Shown here one piece after another: positions 32,885 through 45,675 of a DNA stretch of 64,000 nt (position 1 is its first letter; every line of letters starts with the position of its first letter). The notes under the pieces are model-generated. The model ran no database searches, was not told where the DNA came from, and saw only the letters and a list, made by a program, of their open reading frames with translations. The DNA comes from Phocoena phocoena. Lineage: Eukaryota; Chordata; Mammalia; Artiodactyla; Phocoenidae. The stretch spans positions 65,135,588 through 65,199,587 of the forward strand of contig NC_089234.1 of assembly GCF_963924675.1 (NCBI RefSeq), given 5' to 3'. Position numbers and translations under genes: made by a program.

Positions 32885-33090
32885 TAGTGGGAAAGAACAT
32901 AGAATCAGACAAACAAGTCCTGACTTCAATATCGTGTGAACTTGAGCAGCTTATTTAGCCTCTCTGGGCTTCAAATCTCTCCTTAGGAAGATGGATATAA
33001 TAGCATACTTATTCATAAAGATTTTGTGAGAATTAAATGAAGTAGCGCAAGTAAAGCCTTTATGATAATGTCTGACAATGCAGTAACGTT
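32885..33090 (+). repeat. MIR-type SINE
   Basis: 'gtgtgaacttgagcagcttatttagcctctctgggcttcaaat' and 'ttgtgagaattaaatgaagtagcgcaagtaaagc' are the MIR sequence. Confidence 0.8.
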
Positions 33091-33139
33091 GCAATAAACA
33101 TTAGCCTAAAAAATCTCAGGGAAGAAAGGTGCAAATAAA

Positions 33140-33340
33140 ACTGTTTTTGTTCACAGATGACAAAATTGTCTATGTAGAAAATCTGAAATAATGGACAAAA
33201 ATCTGCTGGAACTAAGAAGTGATTATAGGAAGGTTGATTATAGCAAAGTTAACATACAAAATTTAATCACTTTTCTATAGCCAGCAATGACCAAGTAGAA
33301 TTGGAAATTAAAAACACATTATCATTACATAGGAGCACCT
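33140..33340 (+). mobile_element. LINE-1 RT-domain fragment
   Basis: 'ttgttcacagatgacaaaattgtctatgtagaaaatc' encodes a mutated FADD-type motif (FTDD) and what follows it. It is sense on the + strand. Confidence 0.65.
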
Positions 33341-33344
33341 AAAT

Positions 33345-33880
33345 ATATAAAGCAAATATTAACAGACCTGAAGGGAGAAATAGACAGCAGTACAATAATA
33401 GGAGGGGGCTTCCCCTTCCACCACACTTTAAACAGTGGATATATCATCTAGACAGAAAATCAATAAGGAAACATTAGACTTAAACTATGCATTAGGCAAG
33501 ACGTATCTAACAGATATATGCAGAAAATTACATCTAATAGCAGCAGAATTCACATTCTTCTCCAACATGCATGGAACATACTCCAGGATAGATCATATAT
33601 TAGGCACAAAACAAGTCTCCGTAAATTTAAGAAGACTGAAATTATATCAGGCATCTTTTCTGACCACAAGGGTTTGAAACTAGGAATCAATTATAGGGAG
33701 AAAACTGGAAAATTTACAAAAAATTATACAAATTGAACAAAAAGAATAGCCAGAATCTCCAGGATATTAATTAGATAGGAGTTGTAATACATCTATCAAG
33801 TAGCAGCACATAAGATACAAACTACACCTAGGAAAGCATCCACAAGGGGACATTTACACTCAAAGTGGCAGATTTATCTG
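33345..33880 (+). mobile_element. LINE-1 endonuclease-domain fragment
   Basis: 'gcacctaaatatataaagcaaatattaacagacctgaaggg' and a broken frame (33435-33677) with SRIDHILGTK are ORF2 endonuclease sequence, also on the + strand. It lies 3' of an RT fragment, the reverse of the ORF2 order. Confidence 0.7.
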
Positions 33881-33899
33881 ATTTCAAAAATTCAACACT

Positions 33900-35835
33900 T
33901 TTTTGTTTTTTAAATTTTTTAATTTAATTTTTATTTTGTGTTGGAATATAGTTGATTTACAATGTTGTGTTAGTTTCAGGTATACAGCAAAGTGTTTCAG
34001 TTATACGTATACACATATCCATGCTTTTTCACATTCTTTTCCCACATAGGTTATTACAGAATATTGAGTAGAGTTCCCTGTGCTATACAGTAGGTCCTTG
34101 TTATTTTATATATAGTAGTGTGTGTATGTTAATCTCAAATTCCTAATTTATCCTTCCCTTCACTGTTCCCCTTTGATAACCATAAGTTTGTTTCTGAGGT
34201 CTGAGTCTGTTTCTGTTTTGTAAATGAGTTCATTTGTATCATTTTTTTTAAGTTCCACATATAAGTGATATCATATGATATTTGTCTTTCTCTGTCTGAT
34301 TTACTTCACTTAATATGGTTATCTCTAGGTTCATCCATGTTGCTGCAAATGCCATTATTTCATTTTTTTTATGGCTGAGGAATATTTCAATTTTTATATG
34401 TACCATATCTTGTTTGTCCATTCCTCTTTTGATGGACATTTGTGTTGTTTCCATGTCTTGGCTGTTGTAAATAGTGCTGCAGTGAATACTGGGGTGCATG
34501 TAGCTCTTCAAATTATGGTTTTCTTCAGATATATGCCCAGGAGTGAGATTGCTGGATCATATGGTAATTCTGTTTTTAGTTTTTTTAACAAACCCCTGTA
34601 CTGTTCATCATAATAGTTGTACAAATTTGCATCCTGCACCAACAGTGTAGGAGGATTCCCTTTTCCCCAGACCCTCTCCAGCATTTATTGTTTGTAGACT
34701 TTTTGATGATGGCCGTTCTGACTGGTGTGAGGTGATACCTCATTGTAGTTTTGATTTTCATTTCTCTAATACTTAGCAATGTTGAGCATCTTTTCATGTG
34801 CCTGTTGGCCATCAGTATGTCTTCTTTGGAGAAATGTCTGTTTACATCTTCTGCCCATTTTTTGATTGGGTTGTTTGTTTGTCTGATATTGAAGTGCATG
34901 AGCTGTTTATATATTTTGGAGATTAATCCCTTGTCGGTCTCTTTGTTTGCAAATATTTTCTCCCGTTCTGTGGGTTGTCTTTTCATTTTGCTGATGGTTT
35001 CCTTTGCTGTGCAAAGCTTTTAAGTTTCATTAGGTCCCATTTGTTTATTTTTGTTTTTATATTCATTACTCTAGGATGTGGGTCCCAAAAGATATTGCTG
35101 CGATTTATGTCAAAGAGTGTGGTAACTATGTTTTCCTTTAAGAGTTTTATAGTATCCAGTCTCACATTTAGATATTTGATCCACTTTGGGTTTATTTTTG
35201 TGTATGGTATGAGGGAGTGTTCTAATTTCATTGATTTATATGTGGCTGTCCAGCTTTCCCAGCACCACTTGCTGAAGAGACTCTTTTCTCAATTGTATAT
35301 TCTTGCCTCCTTTATCATAGATTAATTGACCAGAGGGGCATGGGTTTGTTTATGGGCTTTCTATCCTGTTCCATTGATCTATATTTCTGTTTTGTGCCAG
35401 TACCATACTATTTTGATTACTGTAGCTTTGTAGTATAGTCTGAAGTTAGGGATCCTGATTCCTCCAGCTCCATTTTTCTTTCTCCAGTTTGTGTTGACTA
35501 TTTGGGGTCTTTTGTGTTTCCATAAAAATTAAATTTTTTTTTGTTCTAGTTCTGTGAAAAATGCCATTGGTAATTTGATAGAGATTGCATTGAATCTGTA
35601 GATTGCCTTTGGTAGTATAGTCATTTTGACAATATTGATTCTTCCAATCCAAGAACATGATATATCTTTCCATCTGTTTTTGTTACCTTCAGTTTCTTTT
35701 ATCAGTGTCTTACAGTTTTCAGAGTATAGGTCTTTTGCCTCCTTAGATAGGTTTATTCCTGGGTATTTTATTCTTTTTAATGTGATGGTAAATAGGATTA
35801 TTTCCTTAATTTCTCTTTCTGATCATCATTGTTAA
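33900..35835 (-). mobile_element. LINE-1, 5'-truncated (3' UTR and ORF2 C-terminal half)
   Basis: It has the older cetartiodactyl type of 3' end ('ggaatatagttgatttacaatgttgtgttag' next to the T-run at 33,900). ORF2 pieces include 34986-34585 and 35231-34983, with several frameshifts. The flanks 'caaaaattcaacacttttt' and 'aaaaaaatcaacaatttt' may be the target-site duplication, which would bound the element at 35835. Confidence 0.85.
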
Positions 35836-35851
35836 AAAAATCAACAATTTT

Positions 35852-37520
35852 CAGCAATAAATGGCTATGGACTTGCCATTTATAAGTCTGGGAAAACACA
35901 AATGGATCTGGCATTCTTGTGAGAACGTTGAAGTCTTTTAATCCCCAGATGCATACATTTTATGTTATCATACTTTTCCAATTTTCAAAGCCCCTTAGCA
36001 TTAAATTTTCTTGCTTAGGTTTGGCATGAGGTGGTGCTGATTCTTTTGACACCAGAGATACCTCGATGAGCTCTGTGGCAAGAACTGACAGCAGGAAGCA
36101 CAGTCATTCTTTAAGAAATGGACTGTCACCATCAATTCTTTTGTTTAGACATCTGGACTTTTGTCAGTATAAGTGTCCCATTTGACCTATGAGCTCATGC
36201 CAGGGGGAAAAGAATACCCTCGTTATATACCGAACTTTATTATTTTCCTGGTTGCTATAAGCCTTTTTTAAAAAGCAAGAGCAAAATAAATGAGGAAAAG
36301 CATAGGGATCACCCAAGATCCATCTATTTTTATGATTGTTTCTAGGATACCTTCCTCCCTAAGAATTGTCACAGAACAACCCACACTATAGTAGCTATTC
36401 ATCAAGGGAGTCTCTTTTTTTGTAGTCCTGTTTTCTAAATCTTCCAGAATATGAAAACCACATTTCCATGACAAACCATCATGTCACTTCTGGAATTTGT
36501 GGTCAGTCTCAGACATTTCTGCAGGGAGCTAATAAAGATTGGACCTGAATCGTGACTGGCAGTTAGCTAAGTGATGGTGTGGAGATCAGTTTTCCATAAA
36601 TCAATCTGTGTTCAGAAGATTCACAGCCACAAAGCTACCTGCTAAATTAAAAAAGGACTGTAGTGCTGCACTGAGAGTGTGACGTGCAGTACAGGCAGTT
36701 TTACAAGAGCCAAATAGAGAGGTCTGAAGCCTTCCATGGTGTGATCACTACATAAATATGGATTTAGCAACTTCCTATTCACAAATGTGGCCATGATTAA
36801 CCATTTAATCCTTAAGACTTTTCAGCTCATGTATTATTTTCCTAAGAATAGGAAGGATTTTTTTTTTTTTACATTGTTGATAGATTGAATACCTTCTCTC
36901 TCCAAGCTGTGGACCACAGAGGAAAAAATAAAACATTAAGGCCCTAGATGATAGACATTTTCTAAGCTTGTAAGCAACATTGAAGTGATATAAAATAAAA
37001 ACATTTTAATTTGCTTCTATTTCTGGCTCTGCCACTGGACTGTGGACACTATGATACTGGGAAAGTCATAGTGTACCAGCATTTTGTTTCTGTTGTGCCT
37101 TCTACCATCATCATCTTTTTTTTTTAAATCTAATTTAATTTTTTTTAGTTAGATTTTACTTTTTATTTTTTTCATAGATCTTTATTGAGGTAGGAATATT
37201 TTTTTCATTTGGGTAATTCTTTGAGATTATTAACCAAAAATGTACCAAGTATGCAATTAATAACCCCTTCTACCAATCACAATTCATGATAAATTTTTCA
37301 GCACATACACACATACATGCACACACACCACAATGCATCTACTTTTAGCAGTGTGTCAGGGGAAGACATTTAAAGTTGTGGGAACAAACTTTTAAAGATT
37401 GACTCTATTGGGATGAAAATAGTTTTGCAAAATTTGGCACTCTTGGGGAGTCAGGGAACTCTCACTTTAGACTCTCCTTCTGTTTTTATGTGGAGAGACA
37501 AAGAAGTTGTTTCCTAACAT
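35852..37520. other. Intron sequence without clear repeats
   Basis: No element or exon I can support. T-rich runs at 36,860-36,872 and 37,118-37,170. Confidence 0.45.
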
Positions 37521-37534
37521 GCCCTATGGCAGTG

Positions 37535-37890
37535 ACTGAACTTCTTTGTGATTCAGTTTCTTCAAATACAGAATGGGAATAATACTACCTTACAGAGTAC
37601 TGTGAAGATAAAATTATATGGCTAACATGCAAGGGCTTAGAAAAGGAAAAAAAGAATACTATGTGGATAATGCTTATAGTAATAGTTATCCTGTGTAAGT
37701 GCTTTTGTGTGTCAGACAATGTTACATGAATTATCACATTTAGATATTATTTGCCTTGTTTGATGGAAAAGGAGGGTTAAGAATGGTGAATCAGCTTATC
37801 AACCACGCGCAATTAGAAGTTGGCAGAGCTGCAGTGTGTGCACAGGTTTGAGTGGATTCAAAGGCCATAGTTTTAAATTCTAATATACCT
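37535..37890. repeat. Two MIR-type remnants
   Basis: 37,540-37,640 ('gattcagtttcttcaaatacagaatgggaataatactacc') and 37,700-37,885 ('gcttttgtgtgtcagacaatgttacatgaattatcacattta...ggcagagctgcagtg') each follow MIR words. Confidence 0.6.
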
Positions 37891-37894
37891 TTTA

Positions 37895-39475
37895 TAAAAT
37901 GTATCTTTCTTTGTCTTGACAAATGGTTTTTGATTTGAAATCTGTTTTTCTAAAATTGTCAAGTACTATGTTAGCATTTACTCCAAATGACAAAAATCAA
38001 ACTTTAATACATCTCATTGGACAGGAGACAACCAAATAGAAGAGGCTACGGGCACTTCTAGTCTGTAATCTTTATTTTGCAAATGGAAAAATTAAGGAAA
38101 GTGCCTAAGGCATACAGTTAGTTAGTACAAGGGTGATTACCAGAGCCCCCTATTATAAATGTCATTAATATGACTCATAATCTCATGTCTTATCAGAGAG
38201 TAATATTATATATCTTCTTTCTCTAAGTCATCAATATCTAGAATTCTGGCTCTGTGCATTACCAGACGCTCCATGTATGGGGCGTATAGTCACCATTCTG
38301 TAGTTTAATAGAATGAAAATAAATGTGAACACTTTATACTCTTTAGAAGAAGGCCTGGCTTTCAAAGGATGGTGTACAGATACTCTAGTCTTTTAGATAC
38401 TCTGTACATCCTGACAGTATGTTTGTTTCTAAATGGTAGAGTTAATGCCAGCAGATGAGCTTGTTCTTTGGTGTGATTTTTACCAAGTTTACTGGATGGC
38501 CTTGAGCAACTACAGAATAAGCAAATATAAGGTACATCTGGGTTTTTTTTTTCTTTTTTTTAATAAAGTTTTAAAATGTTTAGAAGCTGTGTTGATATTT
38601 CTGCAGATGCAAAACTTGAAAAGCCTGGTACTTGAGGATAACAAATAACGTGGTACACGGAAAGGAGAGCCACAGACCTTGTTGTGACTGATAACTGGGT
38701 ATATGGAGATGACAACATGGTGAATGAGAGCCACAGGGTGCTGAGGGCAGAGCTCACTGTGAACAGCTGACTGAGTTTGTGCCGATCTATATAAAATGAT
38801 GAAGCCCGGGTCCTAAATTGTGACTCTTGTCTTTTAAAGAGCTCCTGTGTTAGTGGGGCCAAAAGAATTTGACACTTAGAATTGAAATAAGAAATTTCAG
38901 AAGTCATTAAACAATCACTTGGAGGAGATGAATTCTTAAATACTTTATTGCAATTCGTTTCTCAATGTAAAGAAACCCTTAGAACTCCTAAAGACATAGT
39001 GATTACACCTGAGATTCAAGAGTAAACTGAAATGAGCAGTTTCAAATATTGAAATACAAAAGAAACTTAATTATGCTAATTATTTTTCTCTAGTTATTTG
39101 GTAAGCATTTTGTTTTGGGGTCATGTGTAAGGTAGTGATCCTTTTTATGAAACAGTATTTGAGATTTTGAACTAACTAAACTTACCAATTATATAATAAC
39201 ACAAAGTCAGATTTTAAAATCTGAAAGCAAAGCAAACAACTTTTTCCTGCTAATCTCTGAGTATATAGTGACCATTAGATAAGATCTAGAGAGGTGATTT
39301 GCAGCAGCAGAAAGAGAGCAGCACTGAGTCACAAGACAAATATTCTGTCCTCACCAACACTCTCACTAACTAGCTGAGTGAACTTGATAAAGTGTTAACC
39401 ATTCCATTATATAAAGATGTGGCAGAATTTATAAAGTGATACTAGCACTAAAGTTCTATCACTTAATTCTACAAT
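37895..39475. other. Intron sequence, no clear feature
   Basis: T-rich run at 38,541-38,560. 38,070-38,160 has faint MIR-like words. Frames of 71-115 codons here have no support. Confidence 0.45.
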
Positions 39476-39490
39476 TCAAAGAAGAATGTA

Positions 39491-39711
39491 GGGCTTCCCT
39501 GGTGGCACAGTGGTTGAGAGTCCACCTGCCGATGCAGGGGACACGGGTTCATGCCCTGGTCTGGGAAGATCCCACATGCTGCGCAGTGTCTGGGCCCGTG
39601 AGCCATGGCCGCTGAGCCTGCGCGTCCGGAGCCTGTGCTCCGCAACGGGAGAGGCCACAACAGTGAGAGGCCTGCGTACCGCAAAAAAAAAAAAGAAAAA
39701 AAAAAAAAAAA
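39491..39711 (+). mobile_element. CHR-2-type SINE, full length
   Basis: GGGCTTCCCTGGTGGCACAG start. Box A has one change, and the B-box region GGGTTCATGCC is close to consensus. A long A-tail with one G runs to 39711. The flanks 'aaagaagaatgt' and 'aaagaagactgt' fit a target-site duplication. Confidence 0.95.
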
Positions 39712-39954
39712 GAAGACTGTCATATGCAGTTTACATGACTCTATGTCCTCCATAATAAATAGCTTTGTAATTATCTAAAGGGATGGTATTTTTGACCAAT
39801 TCAAAGAAATGGAAACCTAAACTAAGAAGAGCTGCACAAATGTCTTATAACAAACATACCTAATCAGTCTTTGGTGCATACATATTAGCTGTAGAACTTA
39901 ACAAATGGGCCAAAGCTTCTATTTCCAGCATGGAATCAGATCCTTATAGAAGAT

Positions 39955-40367
39955 ACAGATGGCCAACAAACACATGAAAAGATGCTCAACGTCACTTTAT
40001 TAGAGAAATGCAAAGCAAAACTTCAATGAGGTTATCACCTCACACCAGTCAGAATGGCCATCATCAAAAAATCTACAAACAGTAAATGCTGGAGAGGGTG
40101 TGGAGAAAAAGGAACTCTCCTACACTGTTGCTGGGAATGTAAATTGATACAGCCACTATGGAGAACAATATGGAGGTTCCTTAAAAATCTAAAAATAGAG
40201 CTACCATATGACCCAGCAATCCTACTCCTGGGCATATACCAGGAGAAAAACATAATTCAAAAAGATACATGCACCCCAGTGTTCATTGCAGCACTATTTA
40301 AAATAGCCAGGACATGGAAGTGACCTAAATGTCCATCAACTGAGGAATGGATAAAGAAGATGTGGTA

Positions 40368-40444
<77 letters not shown>

Positions 40445-40893
40445 AATGGAATATTACTCAGCCATAAAAGGAAGAAAATTGTGTCATTTGCAGAGATGTA
40501 GATGGACCTAGAGACTGTCATACAGAGTGAAGTAAGTCAGAAAGAGAAAAATAAATATTGTATAATATCGCTTATATGTGGAATCTAGAAAAATGATGCA
40601 AATGAACTTATTTGCTAAGGGAAAATAGAGATGTAGAAAACAAATGTATGGATACCAAGGGGGGAGAGGGAGTGGGATGAATTGGGAGATTGGGGTTGAC
40701 ATATATACACTACCATGTATAAAATAGATAATTAATGGGAATCTGCTGTATAGCACAGTGAAGCCAATGTTCTGTGGTGACCTAAATGGGAAGGAAAGCC
40801 AAAAAAGAGGCCTATAGCTGATTCACTTTGCTATTCAGCATAAACTAACACAACATTGTAAAGCAACTATACTGCAATAAAAATTATTAGAAA
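39955..40893 (+). mobile_element. LINE-1, 5'-truncated 3' end
   Basis: It begins in the ORF2 C-terminal region ('ccaacaaacacatgaaaagatgctcaacgtcac'). The frame 40054-40323 has [14 protein letters not shown] and [14 protein letters not shown] (GT/AT/AC) microsatellite is inserted at the 'tggtacatatataca' site. It ends 'actatactgcaataaaaattatt'. Confidence 0.9.
40367..40442. repeat. (TG)n(TA)n(CA)n self-complementary microsatellite
   Basis: About 9 GT units, about 6 TA units, then about 20 CA units. The GT and CA arms are reverse complements, so a long hairpin or cruciform is possible. It sits inside the LINE-1 ORF2 end. Confidence 0.95.
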
Positions 40894-40899
40894 AAGAAG

Positions 40900-41845
40900 A
40901 TAAAGTTCTTATAGAGTGATTTTGCTGCATTATGGCAGTCACTTTTCTAGAGACTGTAGCCTTTCCACCAACAATTTACTCTCTGTCCCCTCCCTTCTCC
41001 TGCTTTTCCTTCTCTGTCTCCTCCTCCTTCTCTCTAGAGTTCTCATTTTCACCCTCTGAATACACTCTTCCTATACGGTTTTCTCTTTTATCAATAACTA
41101 GAAGCACCTCATGCTAGGCATTTTACAATTCAATTGGATGTATTATAGTTTTCCTTACAGCAGAAATATAAGTTGTGACTTTGCGAGAACACAACCTGAT
41201 GAATCTCCAAAGTGGATTTCGAGTATCTAGCTCTTACTAACTACAAGATGTCTCATTTTTTCAGAAGTATCAATATTTATAAAATCTCTCAATGAGGGTT
41301 AATTTACATATAAGCAAACTTCTGCATACAAATAAAAAAGTCAAATCCTAATGATTTTATTAGTTTTATTTGCAGAGGTCTATCTTCTTTAGAAGTCTTA
41401 TTTCCTAATTCGATGGGTCTGTCCTCTTTACAGATTAACAGTTACTCTGTGTGTAAACACATACAATGATACCTATTCATGCTGTAGATATCTGAAGGAA
41501 TCTCTTGGCCCTGTAAACTACATATATCTTATTTATCCAATATAACCACCCTTTGGGCAGGTGTTTTGGGTCACTCAGGGCTTTTGGTGCTCCTCCAATC
41601 ATACGATAAAGGTAAATGCAACCTTGGCCCATGTGTTAGACTATCCTGAATCTTATGCCACATAATTTAATTTCATACCTCTTCATTCCCTGTCAATGGA
41701 ATAAGTTGTTTTGGTCTTTCATGTTGTTATCTAATTTCATGCATAAATGATAGAAAACTGGCACAGGGGAAATGGTATAAAATACAAGCTTACTAATTAA
41801 GCAATACAATAAAACAGGCTAGCACAACATATATTAAAAATATTA
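40900..41845. other. Intron sequence, no clear feature
   Basis: No element recognised. Confidence 0.45.
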
Positions 41846-41847
41846 TT

Positions 41848-41985
41848 GGGAATTCCCTGGTGGTCCAGTGGTTAGGACTCCATGCTTCCACTGCTGGGGG
41901 CCTGGGTTCGATCACTGGTCAGGGAACTAAGATCCCACAAGCCGTGCAGTGTGGCCAAAAAATGAATAATAAAATAAAATACACA
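41848..41985 (+). mobile_element. Older tRNA-derived CHR-like SINE
   Basis: 'gggaattccctggtggtccagtggttaggactcc...cctgggttcgatcactggtcagggaactaagatcccacaagcc' is an older cetartiodactyl SINE. The tail is 'aaaaaatgaataataaaataaaata'. Confidence 0.88.
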
Positions 41986-42269
41986 CTTAAAAAAAATGTA
42001 TATATCCAGAAATACTGATTCATGAGCAGGTGAAAATGACAGGAAAAAAAAAAAAAAACTGAGAGCACTGGAAAAGGACCCTTTGCCTTGCTAATTAGAT
42101 ATCTTTATGTATAAGGGAATATTGGTAAGCATGCAATACAACCTAACAGGCCACATGAACAATTGGACTTATCTAATATTTTGTAGAGGAGGAACTTATG
42201 AATTGTGTCGTGAGTTGTATTAGATTATCCTGAAGGCCTCTTTAAGCTCTAAGAATCTGAATTTGTGTT

Positions 42270-42660
42270 TTCTGAGTCCTCAGTTTACAATGACCATTGT
42301 AAATGGGAATTACTTTCTTGATCCAGCACTGTATAAGCCACTCCAAGAGGCCTCCCCTCACTCTTCCTGGTATCAGACATTTCCTCCCATGGTACTCACA
42401 AAGTACTTTGATAATGTCTTTAGACTTTATATTTTGACTTACCTGCTCTTTATACAGTGGTATATTTGTCCTTCCCTGGCCTTGGAAATCTGTTTATGCA
42501 GTTCCTTCCCTTCCACATGATTATTCCCTGTAAGGACCTCCCCCTTACTTTTCAGTTCAGATGCCAGAAACCTTCCCTTATCTACATCAGAAGGCATTGC
42601 TTCCACTTCCTAAATCTGCTAAGACATCCTTTAAAAATTTTAAATTATAATTTACCTTCT
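42270..42660 (+). repeat. L2-type LINE remnant
   Basis: A cysteine- and pyrimidine-rich run with 'cctcccctcactcttcc' and 'atacagtggtatatttgtcc' follows the L2 3' region loosely. Weak call. Confidence 0.35.
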
Positions 42661-42667
42661 GTTGTAA

Positions 42668-42862
42668 CAGTGGTTTGCAAACTTTAATGTGTGAAAGAAT
42701 CACCTTGATGACTTTTTAAAACAGGTTTTGGGGAGGGCTTATTCAAGCAAAGCTTCTGGTTCACTTAAGTAAGGTTGGGTCTAGGAATTGACATTTCTAA
42801 CAAGCCCACAGATGATGATGTTGATGCTAACAGACCACACTTGGAGAACAACAGTACATTCT
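42668..42862 (+). repeat. MER5-like hAT-Charlie remnant
   Basis: 'cagtggtttgcaaactttaatgtg...aagaatcaccttga' to 'agaccacacttggagaacaacag', with hAT-like CAGTGGTT terminal words. Confidence 0.6.
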
Positions 42863-43881
42863 AAAGGGAGTTTTGCTTCTCAGAGTTCAGGGCAAGGTTG
42901 TTTTTCATCTCTGTATTCCCAGAGTTCCTTGTTCTAGGAAATGTTCTGTGAATAAAGGGCCAAACAAGGTCAAGTAGTGTTTAATCATGCTTATTTTCTA
43001 GCTCATGAAACTTTCATAGTGGTAGTTCTTTAAAGATTAAAAGAAAAGAGTTCAATTGCAAAAGGAGCTTCTCTTTGTGTTTATGGAGCAACACATCTGA
43101 CAAAAAAATGTCCTTTTCACATGGAGAAAAACAAACTATAGAAGGCAAAAGAGAAATTTTTAAAGCCCATTTTTATTCCATTTAAAGGAACTACCATGTG
43201 CTGGAAAATCCAAATTTGTTCATTCCTAAGAGAAATGGAAAAAAAGGAATAGTTCAATGTAGAAAAGAAAAATAATTTGACAAAATTGAATATTACATTA
43301 TAATCACATAAAGGTAATCTGAAATTTTCTCTTTTTGGAATTGAAACACAGAATCTTCCAAACCTAGGGAGCATATACCCCTGAACCTCACAGATGCTGT
43401 GTTGGTGTGACATCTCTGTGTATGTTAGGTTTTGCACTGTCACTAAGAAACTGTTGGCACAAAAGCCTCAAGTCTAATTTCTTTAGGTTATTAAAGGACA
43501 TGGTGCTTTTCTTATTGATTGAGTAAAGTCTCACCATGCCTGGCCACTGTCAGAGAAATAGAACTTTCAAGACACGGACAGGACTGAAACAGTAACATCA
43601 TTTTCTTTTTTTAATAAAGTGCCCAGTTTTGTTTTGTTTTTTTTTCTTCAGTAACCCAAAGCAACAAATAGAAATAGAGACACCATGTCCGAAAACTCGG
43701 CCCTCAAAACATGAATTTCCAAAAGATCAGAATGTGGCCAGCCAGGAATAAGCAGCCCTTTCTATCCAATTCTCAAGTCATCTTGGGCATGCTTTTTGTA
43801 GTCTCAGAAAGGCGATCTTCATGGTTAAATACAGCCAGATATTAGAATTCTTCCTTGTGTCTTCCTCTAAAAACTTTCTCC

Positions 43882-43920
43882 CATATATATATATATATGT
43901 AAACATATATATATATATTT
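43882..43920. repeat. (AT)n palindromic microsatellite
   Basis: Two AT runs around GTAAAC, then T-rich. A second AT run lies at 44,117-44,132. Confidence 0.9.
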
Positions 43921-44342
43921 TTTTTTCTGGGCTGAATTTTATCTTCATATAAAGAATTTTTAATTTCTGTCTGCCGTTAAAGACGAGTTTCCTCCAGAGA
44001 ATGCTGGCCCAGAAGGAGTTTTGCAAATTAAACAGTCTTAACAAGGTACTTTTGATAGGTCTATTGGAGAATAAAACATAGCATTTTGTTTCCTACTGGC
44101 CACTTCATAACTATAACTATATATATATATAAAAGATAATTTAAAAATAAAATTAATATTAAAACTTTTAAATAAAGTAAGAAATATAATAACATACTTT
44201 AACTAAATCACTAACTGTGGATGCTTAATTCACCTATCCTTAGCTGACCATGGAAATACCTATGAAAATACGTGTCCTGATGCAAAGTTGAAAACATTTT
44301 TAAATCTCTGATTGACAACTCCCTTGGGAGAGTTGCTAAAAA

Positions 44343-44541
44343 CTAGTGATTCTCAAGTGTGTCCTCAGAGTAGCAGCATCAGCATCACCTAGGACTTATT
44401 AGAAAAGCAAATTATCAGGCCCTACCTTAGTTCTATTAAATCAGGTGCTCTGGGATGTGACAGCAGTCTGTTTTGTTTTGTTTTATTGTTTTCAAGCCCT
44501 CCAGGTGTTTCTTGATGCACACTAAAGTTTGAGAACCACTG
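44343..44541 (+). repeat. MER5A-like hAT-Charlie element
   Basis: Starts CTAGTGATTCTCAAGTGTG and ends GTTTGAGAACCACTG. The terminal inverted repeats (CAGTGGTTCTCAAA) and the internal 'agcagcatcagcatcacctagga' are those of MER5A. A TTTTG microsatellite is present near 44,470. Confidence 0.8.
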
Positions 44542-44804
44542 CTCTAAGTATAGTAGAATTGGAATAGATTGAGAAGCGATTAGGTAGTGGATAACTGTTG
44601 AGACATCTGAAGAGTATGGTCCAGTAGGAATTGGTTAGGAGCTATCTTCCAACCATCCCACTCTGGAACCTTTGTTTAGAAATTTATAATCTGTATGTGT
44701 ATTCAGAGAATCTGGTCATCCAGGTCTAAGTGTAACGGAGATAACTGAACTAGTTTTCTATCCTCCTCTACATCCCCCAGTCACAATCAGCATCTCTTCT
44801 TTAT

Positions 44805-45193
44805 TTTATTTATTTATTTATTTATTGGCTATGTTGGGTCTTCGTTGCTGCACGTGGGCTTTCTCTAGTTGCGGCAAGCGGGGGCTACTCTTCATTGCGG
44901 TGCGTGGGCTTCTCCTTGCAGTGGCTTCTCTTGTTGAAGAACATGGGCACTAGGCACACGGGCTTCAGTAGTTGCAGCACATGAGCTCAGTAGTTGCAGC
45001 GTGCAGGCTTCAGTAGTTGTGGAGTGTGGGCTCAGCAGTTGTGGCTCCCGGGCTCTAGAGCACAAGCTCAGTAGTTGTGGCGTGCAGGGTTAGTTGCTCT
45101 GCAGCATGTGGGATCTTCCCTGACCAGGGATCAAACCTGTGTCCCCTGCATTGGCAGGCGCATTTTTAACCACTGCGCTGCCAGGGAAGTCTC
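44805..45193 (-). mobile_element. Older CHR-1-type SINE, long form
   Basis: It starts with a (TTTA)n tail, has repeated 'cagtagttg' units and ends GGGAAGTCTC. The exact 19-base duplication ATCAGCATCTCTTCTTTAT occurs at 44786-44804 and 45194-45212. Confidence 0.95.
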
Positions 45194-45264
45194 ATCAGCA
45201 TCTCTTCTTTATATACATTCTGAAACTGCAACTTCAAGGGTACAACATTATCAGAAGTGAAATG

Positions 45265-45675
45265 AACAGAGACTTATGCTTAAGTCTTTAATCCATTTTT
45301 ATTTGATTTCTGTGTATGGTGTAAGGTAGGGTCCAATTTTATTCTTTTTTATGTGGGTATTTAGTTTTCCCAACACCATTCATTTGAAAATATTATCCTT
45401 TCTCCATTGTGTATTCTTGGCACCATTGTTGAATATTGTTGACTGTATATGTCTGGATTTATTTCTGGTCTCTCTATTCTGTTCCATTAGCCCCTGTGTC
45501 TACTTTTATGCAAGTACCAAACTGTTTTAAGTACTACAGCTTTGTAATATAATTTGAAATCAGGAAGTGTGATGTCTCTGACTATGTTCCTCATCAAGAT
45601 TTCTTTGACTGTTCAGGTTCTATATGAATTTTAGAATTGCTTTTTCCATTTCTGTGAAAAATACCATTTGAATTC
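45265..45675 (-). mobile_element. Old LINE-1, inverted part (segment 1)
   Basis: Reverse complement of ORF2 from the 'tggattaaagacttaa' region upward, ending at 'aaaataccatt', where a younger insertion interrupts it. It continues at 47741 and 48165 and belongs to the same element as the sense part at 48790-49915. Confidence 0.7.
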
